A DNA stretch of 64,000 nucleotides from Nectonema munidae (Eukaryota; Nematomorpha; Nectonematoida; Nectonematidae): contig JAUIRK010000536.1 in NCBI GenBank assembly GCA_030549495.1, positions 372,001 through 436,000 on the forward strand, given 5' to 3'. Positions 12,050 through 24,799 of the stretch are shown one piece after another. The first letter of the stretch is position 1. The number at the start of each line of letters is the position of its first letter. A model generated the notes under the pieces. It saw only the letters and a program-made list of their open reading frames with translations. It had not been told where the DNA came from and did not search any database. Position numbers and translations under genes: made by a program.

Positions 12050-12600
12050 ATCAATTAGGGGAGGGGGAGTGGAATGAGACACTCCCAGTTGCTTGTGTCT
12101 TAAGATGGATGGAGGTGGGTTATGGGAAGCAATGACAGACTTCAGATATTCGAAGGTATGCGGATGGCTTCGCCATCTCAAGGAAGTGAGCGCCCTTGCC
12201 TTGCACAGCTTGTCGACTCGTCGGCGACTAAACCGGCACCCCATCGAGCCCAGCTGGATGAGGAGGGTGAGTGAACACCCTGCAGGACCAAAAACAAGAC
12301 CTGTCGAAGGGCGGATGAGCTCATTGCGAGCGAACCCCCATTCACTTGTGGAGAGGAGATGGCGACACCAGATTGTCTAATCCAAAGAACACTTGTGATC
12401 TTTACGCCCGACAACATCCATGGAACAAACAAAGTGGAGGTAGCTGGGAAAAAAGAACAAGGTGCACATACGGCCTCTTGGCTAAGGATAAAACCATCAT
12501 CCTCAAATCAGGCCACAATGAGTGTGAGATTTCTGGCTCACATGATACCCCCGCCTTTGAGCGGATAATACTTCATATTGAGGGGGGACCTGAATTCCAG
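12050..12600. other. GC-richer island of unknown nature
   Basis: This stretch is visibly much richer in G and C than its surroundings. It has open frames on both strands of 68-95 codons that overlap each other. None resembles a known protein, and no tRNA, rRNA or snRNA signature is visible. The two-strand openness is what high GC with few TA-rich stops produces, so coding is not established. It may be part of an unidentified mobile element or recently acquired sequence. Confidence 0.5.
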
Positions 12601-12609
12601 TAAATATTT

Positions 12610-13030
12610 GAATTATCTAAACCAGTGTTCCCCAATAGTGAGGCATACGTTGCATTCCTCGATCAATCCTACATTCATCTTTCTCAATGAGTGCCTTTTC
12701 CAATTGTTGTACTAAATTTTGAGCTGTTGCTTAACTTTTATGGTGTTTGGATTTTGCTAAAAGGACCTTGTGAGGAGATCACCTTTGAGGCTCACTTCGA
12801 ATCACAAAAATGTGCATAGCAATCTCATTAAACTGATGAGACCTAAAAGGATTTCCTTTTGTAACATTAATAAAATTCGCTAACTACACGCATTGATGCT
12901 AAAGTATACATATTATTGAATTTTCCAGTGTTTAAATCGCTTTTACACAAAGTTTACTGCAAATCATTCAACTAACCATAAGCATAACTTTAGGTAAAAT
13001 TTATAGTCTTTTTGTTACTGCATATTTTTA
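12610..13030. other. AT-rich sequence without recognised features
   Basis: No gene or repeat is recognised between the GC-richer island and the repeat copy starting at about 13035. Confidence 0.4.
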
Positions 13031-13034
13031 CGTA

Positions 13035-13677
13035 TAAAAATACTACTTTTAAACTCAATTATTATTATTCAACATATTAAAATTGAAGAAGGATTTTTTG
13101 ACACAACAAACTCATTATCCTGTGTTTCATTCAACCATTTGAAGAACATTTGAATGTACTGAATAACATCATTCAATTTGAATCAGACGCGTACCCAGGA
13201 TATAGGGGGTGGGTGCAAATTCCTTTTCAAGAAAATAGCAAAACTTTAATCAATGTTTTGATAATTGTTTACCTGTTTTATGACCAAAAATTGAAATTAA
13301 ATTTAAACTAAATTTTGAAAGTGTGCATTTTAGCTTTTATATAAGCAAAGTGAATAGTTCTAAATTAAGAGTTACTTTTTGAAAATATATATTTAAAATA
13401 TGTATCTCGAATTAAAGAATAAATCTCTTATTATGAACAATAAATCATGAACACATACTAACCCATGTTAAGACTAATATCTATTTTGGTATTTTTTGTG
13501 TACTATTTGATGAAACAAATAAATAAATGAAAAAGCTAGTTATAGCAAAACAAATAAGAAACACTGAAATTAACGCCATCTACATTGTTCATATGTGATT
13601 TTTTTTATTGAAAGACTTTACTTTTCTCCATGCTATTAGAAGCAATTGTACACTATAAACTATACCATACTCTAGAG
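13035..13677 (+). repeat. Repeat R, left copy (uninterrupted)
   Basis: The segment is closely matched in reverse complement by two pieces at 57358-57493 and 63377 to about 63925. Those pieces are separated there by a 5.88-kb Mutator-like element. Here the sequence AGTTATAGCAAAACAAATAAGAAACACTG runs straight through the insertion point, so this is the empty-site version. It ends at the octamer CTCTAGAG (13670-13677), beyond which an hAT terminus begins. The identity of R itself is unknown. Confidence 0.85.
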
Positions 13678-15050
13678 CAGCGGTTCCTAATCTTTTTCTT
13701 CCCTACGCCCCTATGACTGAAAATTTTTTTCACATCCCACATATGTTTAACGATCTAAAAAGTGAAAGAATAAAATATACTTTTTTTTATAAAAAAAAAT
13801 AAAGAAAAAACAAAATTAAATATTTTTCATTAAAAATTAAATTCAAAAAAATACGAATCATGAAAAATCTTTGAAAGTGCAATGGCTTCCTTTCAGCTGA
13901 TGATTTTTGTTATTTCATTCAAAGTAGGATTTATTTTTGTAAGTTTAAGTCTTAAGTCCCCTGACTCACCTATTTTTAATTAATTTCTTTCTTTGTTTTT
14001 TCCAGCAGGTATGTCGAAGGAAATGAGAAAAATAAGATTTTAATTTCGTTCCAAAAGGTTGGATTTACAAATCGTCTTTCTACACAGAATTTTCATATCC
14101 TGATAAAGTGAATGAAGCTTTTGATTCAATGTCATTTTATGCCTTCTTTAAGAATAGAATTAAGACAGGCAAACTGATGAAAGTCATGGCGGCGTATATA
14201 CTTGAAGCGAATATCTCTAATTTGTCGATGAACCCACCAATAATTCCCTTAGCTTTTATTATGTTTGAAGATCTTCCTTGAAGTTTGAGATTAATATCAC
14301 GGAATTTTTCAAAATAATCAGCCAGATAAGCAATATAGTTTTTAATTCAACATTTGTTTCATTAACTTCATCTTCCAAAAATCCTAAAATGCTCTTATAA
14401 AGTTCAAAAAATCTTTTAAGACAATTTCCTTTCAAGAGCCATCTCACTTGTGTGCATCAAAAGAGAACTGAACTCTTCTTCATTTTCCCTACAAAGATTT
14501 TGAAAAGACCTATCTTGAAGTTAGCTGGTCTTTATATTTTATTAATGGTTTTTATAACTATTTGTAAAGATTTGAAGATATCATAAATTTATGGACAAGT
14601 TCTTTCAAATGGGCTAAAAAAAAACCTTTATACCTGCCAACCATTGACTGTGCGCCGTCTGTTGCACATGCTAAAATATTTTCCAATGAAATGCTTTTTT
14701 CAAGAAAAAAGTTTTCTACAACCTTGAAAACTGGTGAATCCTTTGTATCACTAAATCAGAGACTTCGCAAATAAAAATTCTTCTGTAAATTTTGAATTGT
14801 CACCAATGTATCTAACATAAGCAAGCAAAAGCAACTGATCGTTGATCATTGTAGATTCATCTATATGTAAAACAAATCATTTGAATCCTACCTGCTCACA
14901 TAACGTACTTTCTACATTTTTTGTCCTTTAATTAATTATTGCCAAATCTGTCTTGTTACTCAACGGAATCAATAAAAGTAAACTATTATATCCTGAGCCA
15001 ATCATTGTGCGAACAAATTCTTTGATGCAAGCAAGGGCGAACCCATAGGT
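13678..15050 (-). mobile_element. hAT element remnant (hAT1, left copy)
   Basis: The terminus CAGCGGTTCCTAATC begins immediately after CTCTAGAG. Minus-strand pieces follow in transposase order: HIDESTMINDQLLLLAYVRY (about 14860), the TQVRWLLKGNCLKRFFELYK block (14375-14460) and FSFPSTYLLEK (about 13990). They match the ZBED/ZMYM-related hAT group, with the catalytic-core DE-T segment and the LPSTYL end block. Many stops and shifts interrupt it, and the 5' end and second terminus are missing. The first roughly 450 bases pair with 54870-55330 in the other copy. Confidence 0.75.
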
Positions 15051-15089
15051 CGAACCGAGCATGCCAATCTGCGTCCAGCGCCCTCCTTC

Positions 15090-16850
15090 AGTATACCAAT
15101 TTATATATGTTTTTATGATATTTATCTTTATTATGGTGCTTTATATATTTCATGTCTATATATATATTTATTTACTTATACATTACATTTCACAATACTG
15201 ACTTCTAGAAGTCAAAATATTTAATGTGAATCCAAAGTGGCCCTCAGCTAAGAAAGGGAATTTTTATATTGATGATCCTAAACAAAATATTTATCTTATT
15301 TACTTATATAAAGAACTTAAATTTGATCATTTTAAAATGCTTTTCTTTGCAGATATTCCAAATTAAAAGAAAACTTCAAAGCTAAAGTGCAAATTTTAAA
15401 TTTGAAAAATGTCAACTTCAATGAAATTTCTTTCATAAATTTTGCAAATTTTATTTGTTTACCTTTTTGATTTATTTTGTTTTTGATTTTGATTCTTTAA
15501 AATTGAAAATATTGATTTTGAAGTAAAAAGTGTATAGTAGATAGTGTATATCTGTAATAAGAACATAGCAAAAATTTGAAGAGTTTTCATTGCCCCAATG
15601 GTTGCATATTAATTGTACGGTGGCTCTGATTGGTTTCTGCTTTTGTCGTTTCTCATTACTTTTGCTTCAAAACTCAAAATATTCAATAAGCAAAAAAGTT
15701 GTAAAATATTTTATTGGTATTAAAAAAATGTAATATGATGTTTTATTTACAAATAAAAACATTGGCTTGCGAATTTCTAAGAGTGAAACAATGTGTGTAA
15801 AGAATGCGAAATAATAATTTCTAATGAATAGAAAGCGTTTGATTTTAAAATGAGTTGGCATCAAGCTTCTGCTAAACCACTAAGAAAGTCTGCAAAGACG
15901 TCTTTTCTTTGGAGCGCAGTTACGCATCACCTTCTAAAAATAGGTAAGGCAGATGAATTAAAAGCTCTCCAAATTTGTGAGATCGGGAGAAGACGGTGAC
16001 GCAAAAATTCGCCAAAAGTGAATTCACTCTTCTTTTATTTATAGTTGATCTACACTTTAAGGTGAAATTTTAGAATATTTTTAGCGAAATAGTTATTTAT
16101 GCCGAAATGTTATTTTGCATAGTATTATTTTTATATTTGTAGATAGGAAGAAAACTATAGAGCAGATTTGGGCTAATGCGCCTTTGAAAAGTATTTGGTA
16201 TTAAAACGTTTTGATTGGTTCACTAGGTATTTTCTGATCTATTTTATAAAATATATTATGTATTAAATTATAGAAAAATGAATACTATTCAAATTATATT
16301 CGAAAATAAGAGAGTCAATCAACAAATTGTCCCGTTTGTAGTAAAAAGTGAATCGACACTAAATAAAGGATAGATCAGTAAAAAAATTCATAATTTGAAA
16401 CAATTTCCATTCCGAAAATTTTATTCCTGATATTCAAAAGAATGGTTGAAATTTATTAAAACAAAATAATAAACAAAATTATGGTTATTTATTATTTATT
16501 TTAGAAATTATCTTAATTAGTTTGATAGTTAACGGTTATTTATTTAGTTAATGGGTTAATGAAATTTTATCAGATGAAATTATCTTGAATCAAATTCATT
16601 CTCTTTTTAACTAACTAAGAAATAATCAAATTGACTAGTTAACCAAATAATCAACTTTAACTAACTAAATTAATGACTATCTATCATTATAATTGATTCA
16701 AGTTCAATTTTCATTGGAATAACCAATGGAGTGGAATCAAGTGAGGGGAAATTGCTTTACGAGTCAAATTTCTAAAAGAGAAATTACTAAGGGTCGATAT
16801 AACGGTCCCCATTTTTAACTCTTTCATGCGGTCACAATAAAAGAGTGGAA
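15090..16850. other. AT-rich sequence, likely intergenic or intronic to the minus-strand SEA gene
   Basis: Nothing is recognised. The strip at 15880-16010 is less AT-rich and has splice-like borders on both strands, but no reading frame fits the phase needed to continue the SEA gene without an early stop. TTAACTA-type short repeats cluster at 16520-16680. Confidence 0.4.
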
Positions 16851-16860
16851 GAGAACTTAC

Positions 16861-17340
16861 TAACGCATTTTTCGCCGTACACATCTGAGTAGGCCATTTG
16901 GTAGCCGTCCTTACACACACACTTGTCAAAGACGCCCTTTTCGGAAAGGCAGTCCGCGTTTTCATCACACAAACTCTTGCTTCCTTTGCACGGGTCCAGC
17001 ATGTACAGCTCGTCAATCGTAGTGTTCGTCAAGTCGATGGGGAACTTCTGGGAGTGCTTCATTCCCTCAATCAAGTCCTGCTTGAAGGAGTCTATTGTGA
17101 AGTTTTTGGAAGGCTTGATCTCCACGTTTGAGTGGATGACAACAGATCCAGCAGTAACCCTCATAATTGCCATATTCAGCACGATGTCGAGAAGTCTTTG
17201 GTTGGCTTGGAACATGAGGTAGGTCGATCGAATAAATTGCTCTTGAAGCTGTCGGAACTCGGGACTCAGTCGATTTATCAATCTGACGTCAAATTTGATG
17301 GTGTTTATGTGAAGAACCAGTCGCATGGAAACCGTTATCT
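16861..17340 (-). CDS. SEA plus EGF exon of the extracellular protein
   Basis: The 480-base exon is open throughout and clearly less AT-rich than its flanks. Residues about 15-110 form the SEA domain with its GSVVI cleavage-type motif. Residues about 125-160 form an EGF-like unit with cysteine order C-C-C-CVC-C ending at GEKC. The donor TTA/GTAAGT is strong. Confidence 0.88.
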
Positions 17341-20300
17341 CTAAATTATTTGAAATGCGCTCTTTTTACATCAAATAGAAAGAAAGAAAGAAATTTATTT
17401 TCAAAGAATTTACAACAAAGAAGTTTTAAAGTAACAAAGTATAAAAATATAAGAAAATTCATGATAAGAACAGTACATAACTAAAATATAGATAAAAAGT
17501 TTGAAGGATCATATCAAAGGCAAAAGTCCATTCGAGGATACAAACCAAGGTCAGGATGATTAAGATTCTCCATTTTTTTTTAACGATTTTCATTATGCTT
17601 AATACAATATCAATTATATATTATTATATATCTTTCTTATCAATCGAATCAATGTAAATACACCATATGGACTTTTGAAATATTTCACTCATTTTTTTTT
17701 GCTAAATCTTAATCATCTGAGTTTCTTTATATAATTACACGTGTGATGTGTTAGATTAATATGTGATCTTTGTATAATATCCAGGATCTGTTTCAGAGAA
17801 AAAGATTTGTTGAATTAACTAATTTGATTGGTAAATCTTAGGAATACGAAAGGAAATTAATTTAGTTACCGAGTTACACTGATGTGATTAGTTAATAATT
17901 ATAAAAGTTATAGGTAATGACTTTCCTATAAATTTTGGATTTTTATTTGAAATTTAAGAGTTTTTTTTTAATAAACTTTCATATCTCTCACAAAGAAAAC
18001 ACTGTTTTTTTTTTAATACTTTTGACTTAATCATATAGAAAAATGGAGTTTTTGGTTGAATTTTTACTTTACACTAGGATGACATTGCGTTCAAAATGAC
18101 CGCATTTAAAGATTTATGGTTAAGTAAGTAGCACAAAACATATGTACTTAGTTCTGATACTCGATGACTTTTAATATATTGTTTACACCTGTTGTCTCTG
18201 AAATTTGTGTTGCTTTTGTCTTTATTATTGTTGTGTAGGACAACAACATTCCTATAGTATGACATGTGCGGTCATTTTGCCAGCTCACTCTTTTCATTAT
18301 CTTTAAGCTTCACATATAATAATTCCTTTCATATAATAATTCACATATAAATTACCTTTGATTCATCCACAATTAACACACATGCTCAAGCATAAATATT
18401 GTCTTAAGCTCTTGCTTTTCATAATTTCAGTCATTTCTTTTTCTCATAGTTTTTTTTTTTTTATAAAAGATTACGCGGAAGAAACAGATAATGATGATGA
18501 TGAAATAATGTCTTATATTTCTGAAAATGAAAGCCTTTCTGAATACAGTAATGAGTCAATAGATGATTTGAATGAAGATGATCAAATATAGTTGAAGAAA
18601 ATGACGAATTTGTTATAAACGAAGAAAAAAAGACTTTTGAATCAAAAGATGGTACAAGTTGGTGTGCTGAAACAAAAGGTTGAGAGCATCTTTGCAAAAT
18701 ATTTTCAAAGCTCATCCAGGTCCAACATAGTTTTGTTTATCAAGATATAAATTTACAGGGCTAAATCAGCTTTTCGTTGCATTTTTGATGAAAGAATTTT
18801 ACGCCATATTCAAAAGTGTACAATTGCTGAAGGTTGTGGAATATAAGGAGAGTGGAAGATTTCTCTTGAAGAATTAGAATCTTTCATATCATTGTGCATT
18901 TTACGTGGAGTGATTGGAGCAAAAAATATTCCCTTAAGATGTTTCCAGAGTCAAAATTGGGGTGCCCAATTTTTCAAAGATCATATGCAACGAAATAGAT
19001 TTGAAGAAATAATAAAATTTATCAGGTTTGATTTGAAAAGTGAAAGAAAAGAACGTTTGAGGACGAATAAGTTTGGTTTGATATCTGAAGTATGGAATCT
19101 TTTTATAAATAATAGTAAAAAAAGTTACGTACCATATTCTAATTTGACTATTGACGAACACATCTTTCCTACGAAAGCTAGATGTCCTTTTACACAATAT
19201 ATACCTAGCAAGCCCGATAAATATGGTATAAAATTTTGGTTTATTGTGGATGTTAAAAGTAAATACCTGTGTCGAGGTTTTCCTTATCTCGGTAAAGATA
19301 ATGAAAGATTAAGTGTTCCTCTTGGTGAGTATATTGTTAAAAAACTTGTTCAACAAAGTGGAATTTCAAAAAAGATTATAATATCACTTGTGACAATTTT
19401 TTTACTTCAAAGAAATTAGCTTCACATCTAGTTGCTGAAGGTACAAGTTTTGTTGGTACTCTCAAACAAAATAGAAGAGAAGTTCCTTCTGAAATAAAGG
19501 AAATGTATGCAAAAAAGTTCCAATTTATTCTACAAAATTGTTTTTTTGTGATGATGTTTTTTAATTAATAGCGTAAAGTAAAAGCCAAATCAAATAAAAA
19601 ATTTAGTTTTTTTTCAAATAAAAAAGTGTGGAATCTGAAGTGGAGGCATCAATCAGTAGTTGTTCATATAAGATTCGGAAAAGTTGCCATTCATTCAAAT
19701 GCAGAAATAAAACTACTAAATTATGTCACAAATGTGGTTTATCAACTTGTGGAAAGTGTGTAGCTAACACAATTATTTTTTGTAAAAAATGTGAAAACAT
19801 TAAAAAAAATTTTTATGTAAACAACTATTTATATGTTGATTTAAAAATATTAAATAAAAACCTTTGGAAAATAATGCATTTCACTAAAATATATACATTT
19901 TCTCAGCTGCGGTCAAAATGACCACAATGTCATCATAGAAAGTTTTTTTTTAATGTCATCCTAGTGAAATATTTGTTATATGGCATTTCAAGTCCAAGTG
20001 AAAAGTTTTCAAATATAAATGAAATATTTTATCGTTAGGTTTGCCTTGAAAATTTTTATTTACAAATCAAAATTCCAATAATTTCTCTATTTTAATTGGT
20101 TTCAAAATGTTTGATTTTTTTATGGAGAGAAAGATAAACATTGTATTACACATCCGTTACAAATAAGAGATGGAGGGAGTTCTGAAATTCTGAAATTTTG
20201 AGTTGCGTTTTATATTTATGATACTTTAGTTTCTTTTTAATTTCATAGTAAGTTATTTTGTTTTTCAGTAAATTTGTTTAATTCTAATTTTAAGTTTATA

Positions 20301-22975
20301 GATCTAAAAAATACAAATATTTCAAATTAAAAAAGTTTTAGATAAAAATTTTCAAACAAAAATCATTTTTCCATATATTAATTATTATAAGTCCAAAGAC
20401 GACTTTTAGAAAATTCTGATATTGATTTGATTGGTTGCGTCATAACTGGAATAAATGAAAATACCCAATCAGATCGTATTAAAGATTGCTAAAGAAATAC
20501 GCACTTATCAAATGAATACGATTTCTAATTTTTTAAACCAGTAATAAATGTCCTTATAAAAATAAACTTTTAATTTGTATTTTTTTTTTATTTTTCGTTT
20601 GAAAAAATGTTAAATAAGTTGAATTTGAATGTATGCTATTTTTATTCTAGAACTCGAATTTGTAACAGATGTGTAATACAATATTTATCCTCATAAAAAA
20701 TCAAGCAATTTTAAAACAATAAAAAATAGTTAAAAAATTAAAATATTCCAAATTAAAATAATTCGTATAAAATTTTTTAAGTGGAAATTAAAGTCAAAAA
20801 AATTCCACTTGAATTTTAAAATATTTCACTTAAATTTGAAAACATTTCACTTGAACTCAAAGTGCTATGTAAGAAATTTTTGGTTAATTTACTTAAATCT
20901 TCTATTAAGTTTTACAATTTATTATTGAAGGTATATGCCAAAGTGATTTTCTAATTTATTTATGGTAAATGAAACAAAATGTTGATTAAACTAAGTTACT
21001 ACATACTTCAAATAACTAAGTGGTGTTTCCATTTATAAGATACGCTCAAATTGCGCACATAATTATGCTTTCTTCATTCATATCTCTGAAAAATGGAATG
21101 TTATGAAAAAGGATTGAAGTTTTTTTTTCAAACATGTGTATTTAGCTCTTGGTACTTTACTATGTAATCAAATTATAATTTTTTTTACAAAATATGGGTT
21201 TTATATGAGAAGCAATAATAATAATGCAGATTCACTGGCATAAATTTGAAAATTATTGAGATAATGAGGTCGAGCAATCAACAATATCATTGCTAAATAC
21301 TTATTTAAATTAAGTTTCTATTTCAAGTGTTTGAAGATTGCTTTCATATACAAACTTTGCGCCATCTACTCCCAAATATTAGTCTGTTCACGCTCGGTTC
21401 ATCGATGGATCAATCTTCAACATTTAAAAGTTCAATTGCAGTAACTTTTATGTTCTTAGTATAAAAGTCCTTATAAGTAAATTTGTTGTATTCGTGGAAT
21501 GCACATTGCAAGAAAAATAATCGTGAAGAGAATGAAAGGAAGAAATTTCTCATAGGAATGATTTTCTTTCGATGTAGGCAAAGGCAAAAATTTGGGCAAA
21601 CGTTTTAAGAGTTCTTACCCTTACACATCATGCTTTCAGTGTCGTAAAACGTTGAGCGATCTCCTCTGTTATCGATGGCACAGATACATTCTACCAGTTG
21701 TGGGTTCAATGAACTTCTCGCACAAACTCTTCCCGTATTTTCGCACATCAGTCGGAAACACGTGCTTTGAGAGTCTATCAAATATGAAAAAGGTGTCAAT
21801 CATCTAAAGACGCTAATTATACGCAAATATTTTTACATTTTAGTTTAGTATAGAAAATGTTATGCTCTCTACAAAGTTATACTTCTGAATAAAACAAAAT
21901 TTTACTACTCAGCTTACTTCAGGAATATGGCAATTTCCATATCCAGTATGAAAATTCTGACGATCTATTTTATATTTGAGGTTATGATTAGTTAGTCAAG
22001 CCTTAGAGACTAAACTAGCATAAATTAAAATGTAAAAAATAAATATGCCTCATGTAAAAGTAGTGATTTTGTTTACTAGGAGATGTGAAATAAGTTATAT
22101 ATAATTTTTTAATTTTAGAAAGTTTGGTTTATACGTCCTACGTGCAAATTAAAGGAAATTAGGAATAGTTAGACTAAATAGTCAATCTAAGATCGATTTC
22201 TTTTGAGTTACTTAAAGTATTTTGCGCTTATCGTGAAATTCGTTGTAAAGAGTATAGAAATGGGAAAATGTGAAAAATGAAATCTCTTACTTGTGTACGT
22301 GAAGAAAAAGATTAAGAAAAGATAACACAGTTGGAGGAACATTTTGGAAAATGGGGGAGAAGTATTTTTGAAAGAATCCAATCTCTAAAATGGAATTACG
22401 TGTTTTTGATTAACCTTGTGTCCTCAATACTTCACATGCCTAGTATTATACGTCAAGGCGTTTGATCATGGCCTATATTCTGTTAACCTAGTTACGCAAG
22501 TGCAAAGGTGTTCTGACATGGAATGTAAGTGATACGAAGGCGTGTCCACTATACACAGAGAGTGTACCGCGTGATAACCGGGTTTCTAAGTCAAAATAGA
22601 GAAAGTCTGACTTCCAGACGCTTTCGATGGCTTTGGAAATCCTTCTAGAACTTGCGAGAAGTGGCTTCTTTTGTCTTCTCTCACGCACGCAGACACAAGC
22701 CGGCACTTCATTGTCTACCTACCTGTAAGGATGAATGCAGAATTGTGTGCTAGAGCCGTGCTTAAAGTGGGGAATTGTTCAAATAAGTGGGTGCGGTGTT
22801 TGAACTTTGTTGTGGAGGATTCGCTTACGAGTTCTCCGTGATTTGAAGCATAATAAAGGATGAATGCTGAAGATAAGATATCTTTATTGAGAGGGAGTTG
22901 CTTGTATACTTTGCATAAGTCGATCTTCACTTGACTTTCTTGCTTACACGCAATTTCAAATGTAATGAAATGCTT
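16861..22975 (-). CDS. EGF-SEA-EGF extracellular protein (three internal exons, ends outside or not found)
   Basis: Three minus-strand exons join in phase: 22723-22975, 21619-21774 and 16861-17340. Acceptors (TTAACAG, TTGATAG, AATTTAG) and donors (ACAG/GTAGGT, AAGG/GTAAGA, TTA/GTAAGT) are canonical. The first exon gives 84 residues with two cysteines and no recognised domain. The second gives a six-cysteine EGF-like unit (TCFRLMCENTGRVC, CIC, MMC). The third gives a SEA domain (SPEFRQLQEQFIRSTYLMF, then RVTAGSVVIHSNV), then a second EGF-like unit starting DPCKGSKSLCDENADC. SEA domains sit just outside the membrane in mucin-like and matrix proteins. The GSVVI stretch matches the site where many SEA domains cleave themselves. 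No membrane segment or stop was found, so the 3' exons lie further left. The large intron holds a piggyBac element. A mucin-like or matrix receptor is inferred; the exact orthologue is unknown. Confidence 0.8.
17345..18071. other. Intron sequence of the SEA gene
   Basis: AT-rich intron holding a short GAAA microsatellite at 17376-17396. Nothing else is recognised. Confidence 0.5.
18072..19966 (+). mobile_element. piggyBac-like DNA transposon, broken
   Basis: Terminal inverted repeats CACTAGGATGACATT (18072) and AATGTCATCCTAGTG (ending 19966) bound 1,895 bases. Subterminal palindromes around TCAAAATGACC sit inside both ends. The coding strand reads an acidic N-terminus (about 18470-18590). 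The DDE_Tnp_1_7 core follows at 18892-19409, with YSNLTIDEHIFPTKARC and WFIVDVKSKYLCRGFPYLGK. After a shift come TCDNFFTSKKLASHL (about 19390-19430) and a C-terminal cysteine finger (LCHKCGLSTCGKCV, 19720-19770). The aspartates of ID-E, VDVKSKY and CDNFFTS fit the piggyBac catalytic triad. Three or more frame breaks make it inactive. The flanks (TTTA/AAAT) are not a clean TTAA. It lies in an intron of the SEA gene, antisense to it. Confidence 0.88.
19975..21600. other. Intron sequence of the SEA gene with a long inverted repeat
   Basis: AT-rich intron. The only structure seen is the inverted repeat annotated separately at 20105-20715. Confidence 0.45.
20105..20715. repeat. Long terminal-inverted-repeat element (MITE candidate)
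   Basis: The arm at about 20105-20170 (TTTGATTTTTTTATGG, then ATTGTATTACACATCCGTTA) is the reverse complement of 20650-20715 (TAACAGATGTGTAATACAAT, then ATAAAAAATCAAGC). The arms are about 65 bases, about 610 bases apart end to end, with a few mismatches. There is no coding, and the target duplication is not clear. Confidence 0.6.
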
Positions 22976-22989
22976 CTGTTAAAGGACCC

Positions 22990-24790
22990 TTCTTTGTTAC
23001 GATGGATTAGGGAGCCCTTCTCGGCTTATAAAAATTTGTCAATATTTTCTAGCCTCGACTTTTAGTTTTTAGACCCGAGGCAGTATATGTTTCCCTATTA
23101 CACCCAATATAAAATATGATACTTATAAATGCTCTTTTTCATGCATTATCCTCTTTATTGGATTCTTAATAACACTATTAGTGATGGGGATGGCATAGAA
23201 CCTTCCTCCCTAACAAAAAAACATATTTCACAGAATTATCTGAAATATTGGCCTTCAAATTTTGTGACTTTCCTTAGGATAGATATCCTTTGATACCATT
23301 TTTTTCGTAGTTGAATGTCCTTATCATGTCAAAAACTGTCAATCAAAATCAATATTTAAAAAAAAAATTTGACATCTGTAGTTATCCTTGGAACTTGGTG
23401 TATGTATTAGTTACTCTAACAATTTTGAATAACACTTATTTAATTTTATCAATAAACATGGATACTTTTTAGAAAATGTCAATCAAAATTTTGATTGATG
23501 ATAAATATATTTAATATAACATTCATTCAAATTTTACATAAAATACTCTAAATCAAGAAATTATCGCGGAGTTAAATTTTAGCGAATTGTGACCAAAAAA
23601 TTTTTCGCGTAATTTTATTTTAGCGAACGAACGCGTTGAGCTATTATCTGATTTTACATTATGTACTAAAATATTTTTCCTGTTACTAAACACGACATGC
23701 AATTGTTCTACTTCCTGTGTTAAAAAGTTTTTATATTCATTTCAATGACAACTATACGTCAATTTATTACAAATGACACACTAATCTTCTCATTAAGAGA
23801 TTGGAAAAGCCTATATCATATATTTAGAAAACATCTTTTCTAGATGACTTACTTTTCACTTTATTCAGTCTTCTTTTATATTCACAATAGCTACCTTAAA
23901 TTCATTAAAAAGTATCAAATCTTTTTTGTAAGGGACATTATTAATATTATAAAATTTATTAGTAGATTATATATTTGACACAGGGCTGGTAGTAGAATAA
24001 ATCTAAAGAATTATGCTAAAATCCGTGTTTTCTTTTTTAGAGAACTAAGTTGGCCATTTTACCAGACTCCAAAACCACAAAAATCGTCTTTAGGCACGTT
24101 TTCATTTTTGAATACTTTTCAAATTATAGAATTTTTGATTGTCTGCTCTAAATTTTTTAATTTTAACTAGTGACGGATCTAAGTAGTAATATATAGGGGC
24201 ACTCTGTTATAATCTAACATTTTTTTACCTGATTTCCTCTTTCTGTGTAACACTTTTTCTAATATTATACAGCAAATTATAAAATTACAGTTGATTTAAC
24301 TTTGCCGTTACATGAATATTTCAATGTTACGAGTTCTTTGTAACAAATCACATGTGAAACACGGAAATAAGAAGAGTCGAACCTTTTTATATCCCCGTCC
24401 CTGATCAATTCTTTCCTTGATTCTAATCTTATAGTCACCCTTTTTCTTTAGTAAATTAACTTTACGTAATTTTTCATAGCAAAACAAAATTTCATAAAAA
24501 TTTAGACTAAATGAGTTAGTTACTAATAATTTGTTATGCTAATTGTAAAATAATTTTGCTATATTTTTAATTCCATTCTTTTCTAAAATAAAGTGATTGA
24601 CTAACGAACTTTCAATTATTTTATTTAGTACTTCGTTATTATTTAGGCTTTTAATATAAACAATTTCATAAAGAAATATGCAGCGCTGGTTAAAATCTGC
24701 CACTAGTTCATCTAAAGAAAGAGAATCTGTTTTTAATTTACCAGATGTTGATAAATGTTCAAATGCCCAAGTTTCTGATTTCTGAAGTGC
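22990..24790. other. AT-rich sequence with one dispersed repeat
   Basis: No gene is recognised. It holds a dispersed repeat at about 23325-23515, annotated separately. A minus-strand open frame of 110 codons ends at 24539 and resembles nothing known. The opposite strand there runs into pogo-like transposase coding, so it is probably chance. Confidence 0.4.
23325..23515 (+). repeat. Dispersed repeat (relatives near 31220 and, inverted, 26085)
   Basis: The block CATGTCAAAAACTGTCAATC, a T-rich run, and ATAAACATGGATACTTTTTA, followed by AATCAAAATTTTGATTGA, recurs in diverged form at about 31220-31375 and in reverse complement at about 26085-26310. No coding is visible. Confidence 0.5.
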
Positions 24791-24799
24791 AGCTGTTGA

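Noticed and set aside
12038-12603. Overlapping open frames in the GC-rich island as genes
   Set aside because: They overlap on both strands, have arginine/serine-rich chance composition and match nothing known. Openness is expected from the high GC content.
22488-22706. Minus-strand 72-codon frame as an exon of the SEA gene
   Set aside because: The strong donor at 22723 and phase agreement with the exon at 21619 place this stretch in an intron. It has no recognised similarity.
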